Shown: one piece after another, positions 47,126 through 55,458 of the stretch
How the letters are laid out: each line of letters begins with the position of its first letter
Numbering within the stretch: the first letter of the stretch is position 1
NCBI RefSeq assembly: GCF_032854445.1
Contig: NW_027018216.1
Location: 1-55,458 of the forward strand
Direction: 5' to 3'
DNA from: Liolophura sinensis
Lineage: Eukaryota > Mollusca > Polyplacophora > Chitonida > Chitonidae
DNA: 55,458 bases
Notes under the pieces: generated by a model
Told to the model about the DNA's origin: nothing
What the model saw: the letters and a program-made list of their open reading frames with translations, nothing else
Databases searched by the model: none
Made by a program: the position numbers and the translations under genes

Positions 47126-50100
47126 TTGAATAATCATTTATGTCATAATCACGTGCCCAGCAACGGCTCTTACTCCATGGAAACCAGGGAAATTTGCAAT
47201 TTTTCAACAGCTGCCGATGCCTGGCTCAATTTCGCAGCTTTTGGCACCTTACGGAAGTGGGTCAGTGTTTAGTTGTACTTTTTACAGCAGACTGTATCAA
47301 GTACCTTGTGTTTTTTATGTACAAATGGTCTGGTTTTTCTACACGTAAATAAAGACATTGAGATTGTCTTGGACTTAGAAGTAAGACAATTGCTGGGTGA
47401 GTTAAATGGGCTTGGCCCAAAGATTTTAGGTCATCTGGGCTACCGAAGGGCACATAACTTATAGTCAAAAGTTGAATATAGTAATGACCAGTCGCGATTG
47501 TACAGAGTACAGTGTAGCCGGTTTCAATTAACAAAAAGACCAGGCAAAAATGCAAAAGTGGAAAAACTGTTCCAGTGCTACTAGTAAAAGGCTAATCCGA
47601 CGTATTTTGTGACGAGAAATCGAATGGTGCAATCCGCGTTGCTCTCCGACCAATCCTTTTGGCTGTAGTGACAATTGAATGATCATTTATGTCATAATCA
47701 CGTTCCCAGCAACGGCTCTTACTCCATGGAAACCAGAAAAATTTGCAATTTTTCAACAGCTGCCGATGCCTGGCTCAATTCCGCATCTTTTGGCACCTTA
47801 CTGAAGTGGGTCAGTGTTCAGTTGTACTTTTTACAGCAGACTGTATCAAGTACCTTGTGTTTTTCACGTACAAATGGTGTGGTTTTTCTACACGTAGATA
47901 AAGACATTGAGATTGTCTTGCACTTAGAAGTAAGGCAATTGCTGGGTGAGTTAAATGGGCTAAGCCCAAAGATTTCATGTCTTCTGGGCTACCGAAGGGC
48001 ACATAACTTATAGTCAAAAGTTGAGTATAGTAATGACCAGTCGCGATTGTACAGAGTACAGTGTAGCCGATTTCAATTAACAAAAAGACCAGGCAAAAAT
48101 GCAAAAGTGGACAAACTGTTCCAGTGCTGCTGGTAACAGGCTAATCCGACGTATTTTGTGACGAGAAATCGAATGGTGCAAACCGCGTTGCGCTCCGACC
48201 AATACTTTTGGCTGTAGCGACAATTCAATGATCATTGATGTCATAATCACGTGCCCAGCAACGGCTCTTACTCCATGGAAACCAGGGATATTTGCAATTT
48301 TTCAACAGCTGCCGATGCCTGGCCCAATTCCGCATCTTTTGGCACCTTATAAATGTGGGTCAGTGTTTAGTTGTACTTTTTACAGCAGACTGTATCAAGT
48401 ACCTTGTGTTTTTTATGTACAAATGGTCTGGTTTTTCTACACGTAGATAAAGACATTGAGATTGTCTTGCACTTAGAAGTAAGGCAATTGCTGGGTGAGT
48501 TAAATGGGCTAAGCCCAAAGATTTCATGTCTTCTGGGCTACCGAAGGGCACATAACTTATAGTCAAAAGTTGAGTATAGTAATGACCAGTCGCGATTGTA
48601 CAGAGTACAGTGTAGCCGATTTCAATTAACAAAAAGACCAGGCAAAAATGCAAAAGTGGACAAACTGTTCCAGTGCTGCTGGTAACAGGCTAATCCGACG
48701 TATTTTGTGACGAGAAATCGAATGGTGCAAACCGCGTTGCTCTCCGACCAATACTTTTGGCTGTAGCGACAATTCAATGATCATTGATGTCATAATCACG
48801 TGCCCAGCAACGGCTCTTACTCCATGGAAACCAGGGATATTTGCAATTTTTCAACAGCTGCCGATGCCTGGCCCAATTCCGCATCTTTTGGCACCTTATA
48901 AATGTGGGTCAGTGTTTAGTTGTACTTTTTACAGCAGACTGTATCAAGTACCTTGTGTTTTTTATGTACAAATGGTGTGGTTTTTCTACACGTAAATAAA
49001 GACATTGAGATTGTCTTGGACTTAGAAGTAAGACAATTGCTTGGTGAGTTAAATGGGCTTACCCCAAAGATTTCAGGTCTTCTGAGCTACCGAAGGGCAC
49101 ATAACTTATAGTCAAAAGTTGAATATAGTAATGACCAGTCGCGATTGTACAGAGTACAGTGTAGCCGGTTTCAATTAACAAAAAGACCAGGCAAAAATGC
49201 AAAAGTGGAAAAACTGTTCCAGTGCTGCTGGTAAGAGGCTAATCCGACGTATTTTGTGACGAGAAATCGAATGGTGCAAACCGCGTTGCTCTCCGACTAA
49301 TACTTTTGGCTGTAGCGACAATTCAATGATCATTAATGTCATAATCACGTGCGTAGCAACGGCTCTTACTCCATGGAAACCAGGGAAATTTGCAATTTTT
49401 CAACAGCTGCCGATGCCTGGCTCAATTCCGAATCTTTTGGCACCTTACTGAAGTGGGTCAGTGTTCAGTTGTACTTTTTACAGCAGACTGTATCAAGTAC
49501 CTTGTGTTTTTCATGTACAAATGGTGTGGTTTTTCTACACGTAGATAAAGACATTGAGATTGTCTTGCACTTAGAAGTAAGACAATTGCTGGGTGAGTTA
49601 AATGGGCTTAGCCGAAAGATTTGACGTCTTCTGGGCTACCGAAGGGCACATAACTTATAGTCAAAAGTTGAATATAGTAATGACCAGTCGCGATTGTACA
49701 GAGTACAGTGTAGCCAATTTCAATTAACAAAAAGACCAGGCAAAAATGCAAAAGTGGAAAAACTGTTCCAGTGCTGCTGGTAAGAGGCTAATCCGACGTA
49801 TTTTGTGACGAGAAATCGAATGGTGCAAACCGCGTTGCTCTCCGACCAATCCTTTTGGCAGTAGTGACAATTAAATGATCATTTATATCATAATCACGTG
49901 CCCAGCAACGGCTCACTCCATGGAAACCAGGGAAATTTGCAATTTTTCAACAACTGCCGATGCCTGGCTCAATTCCGTATCTTTTGGCACCTTACTGAAG
50001 TGGGTCAGTGTTCAGTTGTACTTTTTACAGCAGACTGTATCAAGTACCTTGTGTTTTTCACGTACAAATGGTGTGGTTTTTCTACACGTAGATAAAGACA

Positions 50101-50417
50101 TTGAGATTGTCTTGCACTTAGAAGTAAGGCAATTGCTGGGTGAGTTAAATGGGCTTAGCCCAAAGATTTGACGTCTTCTGGCCTACCGAAGGGCACATAA
50201 CTTATAGTCAAAAGTTGAATATAGTAATGACCAGTCGCGATTGTACAGAGTACAGTGTAGCCGATTTCAATTAACAAAAAGACCAGGTAAAAATGCAAAA
50301 TTGGAAAAATTGTTCCAGTGCTGCTGGTAAGAGGCTAATCCGACGTATTTTGTGACGACAAATCGAATGGTGCAAACCGCGTTGCTGTCCGACCAATACT
50401 TTTGCCTGTAGTGACAA
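47126..50417. repeat. Right-domain block J-(K/H)-(I/H)-I-G-H
   Basis: J 47126 (TTGAATAATCA, TTCGCAGC), K/H 47675 (CACGTTCCC, then CCAGAAAAATTTGC, then an H-type body with TTTCATGTC, GAGTATAG and GTGGACAAAC), I/H hybrid 48224, I 48773, G 49322, H 49871. The second halves of 47675 and 48224 are almost identical, as in a very recent one-monomer duplication. H-I-G order matches 33412-35056, and G-H matches 32863-33958. Confidence 0.9.
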
Positions 50418-53162
50418 TTGAATGATCATTTATGTCATAATCACGTGCCCAGCAACGGCTCTTACTCCATGGAAACCAGGGAAATTTGCAGTTTTTCAAC
50501 AGCTGCCGATGCCTGGCTCAATTCCGAATCTTTTGGCACCTTACTGAAGTGGGTCAGTGTTCAGTTGTACTTTTTACAGCAGACTGTATCAAGTACCTTG
50601 TGTTTTTCACGTACAAATGGTGTGGTTTTTCTACACGTAGATAAAGACATTGAGATTGTCTTGCACTTAGAAGTAAGGCAATTGCTGGGTGAGTTAAATG
50701 GGCCTAGCCCAAAGATTTGAGGTCTTCTGGGCTACCGAAGGGCACATAACTTATAGTCAAAAGTTGAATATAGTAATGACCAGTCGCGATTGTACAGAGT
50801 ACAGTTTAGCCGATTTCAATTAACAAAAAGACCAGACAAAAATGCAAAAGTGGAAAAACTGTTCCAGTGCTGCTGATAAGAGGCTAATCCGACGTATTTT
50901 GTGACGAGAAATCGAATGGTGCAAACCGCGTTGCTCTCCGACCAATACTTTTGGCTGTAGCGACAATTCAATGAATATTGATGTCATAATCACGTGCCCA
51001 GCAACGGCTCTTACTCCATGGAAACCAGGGATATTTGCAATTTTTTAACAGCTGCCGATGCCTGGCCCAATTCCGTATCTTTTGGCACCTTATAAATGTG
51101 GGTCAGTGTTTAGTTGTACTTTTTACAGCAGACTGTAATAAGTACCTTGTGTTTTTTATGTACAAATGGTCTGGTTTTTCTACACGTAGATAAAGACATT
51201 GAGATTGTCTTGCACTTAGAAGTAAGACAATTGCTGGGTGAGTTAAATGGGCTTGACCCAAAGATTTCAGGTCTTCTGGGCTACCGAAGGGCACATAACT
51301 TATAGTCAAAAGTTGAATATAGTAATGACCAGTCGCGATTGTACAGAGTACAGTGTAGCCGATTTCAATTAACAAAAAGACCAGGCAAAAATGCAAAAGT
51401 GGAAAAACTGTTCAAGTGCTGCTGGTAAGAGGCTAATCCGACGTATTTTGTGACGAGAAATCGAATGGTGCAAACCGCGTTGCTCTCCGACCAATACTTT
51501 TGGCTGTAGTGACAATTGAATGATCATTTATGTCATAATCACGTGCCCAGCAACGGCTCTTACTCCATGGAAACCAGGGATATTTGCAATTTTTAAAAGC
51601 TGCCGATGCCTGGCCAAATTCCGTATCTTTTGGCACCTTATAAATGTGGTTCAGTGTTTAGTTGTACTTTTTACAGCAGACTGTATCAAGTACCTTGTGT
51701 TTTTCATGTACAAATGGTGTGGTTTTTCTACACGTAGATAAAGACATTGAGATTGTCTTGGACTTAGAAGTAAGACAATTGCTGGGCAAGTTAAATGGGC
51801 TTGGCCCAAAGATTTTAGGTCTTCTGGGCTACCGAAGGGCACATAACTTATAGTCAAAAGTTGAATATAGTAATGACCAGTCGCGATTGTACAGAGTACA
51901 GTGTAGCCCATTTCAATTAACAAAAAGACCAGGCAAAAATGCAAAAGTGGAAAAACTGTTCCAGTGCTGCTGGTAAGAGGCTAATCCGACGTATTTTGTG
52001 ACGAGAAATCGAATGGTGCAAACCGCGTTGCTCTTCGACCAATCCTTTTGGCTGTAGTGACAATTGAATGATCATTTATGTCATAATCACGTGCCCAGCA
52101 ACGGCTCGTTCTCCATGGAAACCAGGGAAATTTGCAATTTTTCAACAGCTGCCGATGCCTGGCTCAATTCCGCATCTTTTGGCACCTTATTGAAGTGGGT
52201 CAGTGTTCAGTTGTACTTTTTACAGCAGACTGTATCAAGTACCTTGTGTTTTTCACGTACAAATGGTGTGGTTTTTCTACACGTAGATAAAGACATTGAG
52301 ATTGTCTTGCACTTAGAAGTAAGGCAATTGCTGGGTGAGTTAAATGGGCTTAGCCCAAAGATTTCAGGTCTTCTGGGCTACCGAAGGGCACATAACTTAT
52401 AGTCAAAAGTTGAATATAGTAATGACCAGTCGCGATTGTACAGAGTACAGTGTAGCCGATTTCAATTAACAAAAAGACCAGGGAAAAATGCAAAAGTGGA
52501 AAAACTGTTCCAGTGCTGCTGGTAAGAGGCTAATCCGACGTATTTTGTGACGACAAATCGAATGGTGCAAACCGCTTTGCTCTCCGACCAATACTTTTCG
52601 CTGCAGCGACAATTCAATGATCATTGATGTCATAATCACGTGCCCAGCAACGGCTCTTACTCCATGGAAACCAGGGATATTTGCAATTTTTTAACAGCTG
52701 CCGATGCCTGTCCCAATTCCGTATCTTTTGGCACCTTATAAATGTGGGTCAGTGTTTAGTTGTACTTTTTACAGCAGACTGTATCAAGTACCTTGTGTTT
52801 TTCATGTACAAATGGTGTGGTTTTTCTACACGTAGATAAAGACATTGAGATTGTCTTGGACTTAGAAGTAAGACAATTGCAGGGTGAGTTAAATGGGCTT
52901 GGCCCAAAGATTTCAGGTCTTCTGGGCTACCGAAGGGCACATAACTTATAGTCAAAAGTTGAATATAGTAATGACCAGTCGCGATTGTACAGAGTACAGT
53001 GTAGCCGATTTCAATTAACAAAAAGACCAGGGAAAAATGCAAAAGTGGAAAAAACTGTTCCAGTGCTGCTGGTAAGAGGCTAATCCGACGTATTTTGTGA
53101 CGAGAAATCGAATGGTGCAAACCGCGTTGCTCTTCGACCAATCCTTTTGGCTGTAGTGACAA
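50418..53162. repeat. Right-domain block M-D-N-F-D2
   Basis: M 50418 (TTTGCAGTTTTTC, GGGCCTAGCCC), D 50967 (TGTAATAAGTACC), N 51516 (TTTTTAAAAGCTGCC, GGCCAAATTCC, GGGCAAGTT), F 52064 (GGCTCGTTCTCC), D2 52613 (CCTGTCCC). N-F-D2 reproduces 31215-32862, 37 monomers (about 20.3 kb) upstream, down to the GGGCAAGTT and TAGCCCATTTC tags. M-D recurs six monomers later at 53712. The D2 has TTGCAGGGTGAG in place of TTGCTGGGTGAG near 52878. Confidence 0.9.
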
Positions 53163-55458
53163 TTGAATGATCATTTATGTCATAATCACGTGCCCAGCAA
53201 CGGCTCTTACTCCATGGAAACCAGGGAAATTTGCAATTTTTCAACAGCTGCCGATGCCTTCCTCAATTCCGAAACTTTTGGCACCTTACTGAAGTGGGTC
53301 AGTGTTCAGTTGTACTTTATTCAGCAGACTGTATCAAGTACCTTGTGTTTTTTATGTACAAATGGTGTGGTTTTTCTACACGTAGATAAAGACATTGAGA
53401 TTGTCTTGCACTTAGAAGTAAGGCAATTGCTGGGTGAGTTAAATGGGCTTAGCCCAAAGATTTGACGTCTTCTGGGCTACCGAAGGGCACATAACTTATA
53501 GTCAAAAGTTGAATATAGTAATGACCAGTCGCGATTGTACAGAGTACAGTGTAGCCGATTTCAATTAACAAAAAGACCAGGTAAAAATGCAAAATTGGAA
53601 AAATTGTTCCAGTGCTGCTGGTAAGAGACTAATCCGACGTATTTTGTGACGACAAATCGAATGGTGCAAACCGCGTTGCTGTCAGACTAATACTTTTGCC
53701 TGTAGTGACAATTGAATGATCATTTATGTCATAATCACGTGCCCAGCAACGGCTCTTACTCCATGGAAACCAGGGAAATTTGCAGTTTTTCAACAGCTGC
53801 CGATGCCTGGTTCAATTCCGCATCTTTTGGCACCTTACTGAAGTGGGTCAGTGTTCAGTTGTACTTTTTACAGCAGACTGTATCAAGTACCTTGTGTTTT
53901 TCACGTACAAATGGTGTGGTTTTTCTACACGTAGATAAAGACATTGAGATTGTCTTGCACTTAGAAGTAAGGCAATTGCTGGGTGAGTTAAATGGGCTTG
54001 GCCCAAGGATTTCAGGTCTTCTGGGCTACCGAAGGGCACATAACTTATAGTCAAAAGTTGAATATAGTAATGACCAGTCGCGATTGTACAGAGTACAGTG
54101 TAGCCCATTTCAATTAACAAAAAGACCAGACAAAAATGCAAAAGTGGAAAAACTGTTCCAGTGCTGCTGGTAAGAGGCTAATCCGACGTATTTTGTGACG
54201 AGAAATCGAATGGTGCAAACCGCGTTGCTCTCCGACCAATACTTTCGGCTGTAGCGGACAATTCAATGAATATTGATGTCATAATCACGTGCCCAGCAAC
54301 GGCTCTTACTCCATGGAAACCAGGGATAATTGCAATTTTTTAACAGCTGCCGATGCCTGGCCCAATTCCGTATCTTTTGGCACCTTATAAATGTGGGTCA
54401 GTGTTTAGTTGTACTTTTTACAGCAGACTGTAATAAGTACCTTGTGTTTTTTATGTACAAATGGTCTGGTTTTTCTACACGTAGATAAAGACATTGAGAT
54501 TGTCTTGCACTTAGAAGTAAGACAATTGCTGGGTGAGTTAAATGGGCTTGACCCAAAGATTTCAGGTCTTCTGACCTACCGAAGGGCACATAACTTATAG
54601 TCAAAAGTTGAATATAGTAATGACCAGTCGCGATTGTACAGAGTACAGTGTAGCCGATTTCAATTAACAAAAAGACCAGGCAAAATGCAAAAGTGGAAAA
54701 ACTGTTCCAGTGCTGCTGGTAAGAGGCTAATCCGACGTATTTTGTGACGAGAAATCGAATGGTGCAAACCGCGTTGCTCTTCGACCAATCCTTTTGGCTA
54801 GAGTGACAATTGAATGATCATTTATGTCATAATCACGTGCCCAGCAACGGCTCTTACTCCATGGAAACCAGGGAAATTTGCAATTTTTCAACAGCTGCCG
54901 ATGCCTTCCTCAATTCCGAATCTTTTGGCACCTTACTGAAGTGGGTCAGTGTTCAGTTGTACTTTATACAGCAGACTGTATTAAGTACCTTGTGTTTTTT
55001 TATGTACAAATGGTGTGGTTTTCTACACGTAGATAAAGACATTGAGATTGTCTTGCACTTAGAAGTAAGGCAATTGCTGGTGAGTTAAATGGGCTTAGCC
55101 GAAAGATTTGACGTCTTCTGGGCTACCGAAGGGCACATAACTTATAGTCAAAAGTTGAATATAGTAATGACCAGTCGCGATTGTACAGAGTACAGTGTAG
55201 CCGATTTCAATTAACAAAAAGACCAGGTAAAAATGCAAAATTGGAAAAATTGTTCCAGTGCTGCTGGTAAGAGACTAATCCGACGTATTTTGTGACGAGA
55301 ATCGAATGGTGCAAACCGCGTTGCTCTCCGACCAATACTTTTGTCTGTAGTGACAATTGAATGATCATTTATGTCATAATCACGTGCCCAGCAACGGCTC
55401 TTACTCCATGGAAACCAGGGAAATTTGCAATTTTTCAACAGCTGCCGATACCTGGCTC
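53163..55458. repeat. Right-edge block O-M-D-O plus partial unit
   Basis: O 53163 (GATGCCTTCCTCAATTCC, ACTTTATTCAGC), M 53712, D 54262, O 54810, and the first 102 bp of a further unit from 55357, cut by the window end. The two O units are three monomers apart and share CTTCCTC and the ACTTTAT variant. The M unit at 53712 has GGTTCAATTCC at 53809-53819. The array clearly continues beyond the window. Confidence 0.9.
53809..53819 (+). promoter_or_regulatory. RNA polymerase III B-box match
   Basis: GGTTCAATTCC matches the B-box consensus GGTTCRANNCC at every position. Most other monomers have GGCTCAATTCC (for example 8795-8805) and C' units GGGTCAATTCC, each one base from consensus. No convincing A-box lies 30-60 bp upstream, and a TTTTT run about 20 bp upstream would act as a terminator for upstream starts, so this is a weak candidate. 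Confidence 0.2.

Larger units (their letters stand above)
1..55458. repeat. Satellite DNA array, ~549-bp monomer, about 101 tandem copies
   Basis: The same unit recurs without interruption from the first to the last base, always in the same orientation. With the unit start placed at TTGAATGATC (or TTCAATGAAT in D-type units) starts fall at 461, 1010, 1559, 2110, 2660, 3208 and so on to 55357; 100 units span 54,896 bp, a mean of 549.0 bp, with individual units from 547 to 552 bp. Copies differ mainly at recurrent diagnostic bases, so they sort into families arranged in higher-order repeats. No transposon, gene or unique sequence interrupts it. Base composition of a counted unit is about 42% GC. 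Such arrays are typical of eukaryotic heterochromatin; whether this one is centromeric is not visible. The biological strand is unknown. Confidence 0.99.

Noticed and set aside
52749-53174. Longest open frame in the window, 141 codons, minus strand
   Set aside because: It is the same recurrent frame extended across a unit boundary by single-base differences. Nothing distinguishes it from its shorter siblings.
1-55458. CRISPR array
   Set aside because: The period is 549 bp with no short direct repeats separated by unique spacers, and there are no cas-like genes.
1-55458. Tandem rDNA, 5S, snRNA or histone gene cluster
   Set aside because: No conserved rRNA, snRNA or histone sequence is recognisable in the unit on either strand.
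1-55458. CENP-B box (TTCG, four bases, A, two bases, CGGG)
   Set aside because: No match on either strand; the nearest, CTTCGACCAATCC in some F, N and O contexts, lacks the CGGG part.
1-55458. Transposable element, LTR or terminal inverted repeats within the array
   Set aside because: Every stretch aligns to the monomer; there is no insertion longer than a few bases, no target-site duplication and no transposase or reverse transcriptase frame.
1-55458. Gene with internal protein repeats (silk, mucin or surface protein)
   Set aside because: All six frames have stops within each monomer, so no frame runs through even two units.

Overview
The whole window is one uninterrupted, head-to-tail satellite DNA array. 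A monomer of about 549 bp (100 complete copies plus a 460-bp piece at the left edge and a 102-bp piece at the right edge) fills all 55,458 bases in a single orientation. I find no gene, RNA gene, transposon, CRISPR array or unique spacer. Unit boundaries are set here at the TTGAATGATC / TTCAATGAAT motif; 100 units from 461 to 55356 average 549.0 bp. A counted unit (8698-9246) is about 42% GC with about 17 CpGs, roughly 0.7 of expectation.

Such an array means a eukaryotic chromosome, most likely pericentromeric, centromeric or subtelomeric heterochromatin. The moderate CpG retention argues against a heavily methylated, CpG-depleted vertebrate satellite, but the lineage cannot be named from sequence alone and I do not recognise the monomer.

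Layout. Monomers fall into recurrent variant families, named here A, A', B, C, D, E (left half) and C', F to O (right half), by diagnostic bases. Positions 1 to about 30,600 form a young, highly homogenised domain built from higher-order repeats (HORs): a hexamer C-D-A-D-A'-C (5404-8697, 8698-11992, 13091-16384), a decamer (D/A')-C-B-E-D-A-C-D-A-C (18584-24076, partly repeated from 24077), and a block A'-C-B-E-D-A seen at the left edge and again at 15288. From about 30,600 to the end there is a more diverse mosaic in which short segments recur at offsets of 3, 9, 10, 17, 20, 26, 30 and 37 monomers. Several hybrid monomers capture single unequal exchanges, with switch points narrowed to about 20-120 bp.

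Each monomer carries conserved short motifs (CACGTG, CAGCTG, CCATGG, CCAAT, several dyads), and A/D-type monomers carry TATAAA. These may be incidental. Open frames up to 141 codons exist on both strands but are repeat by-products, not genes.
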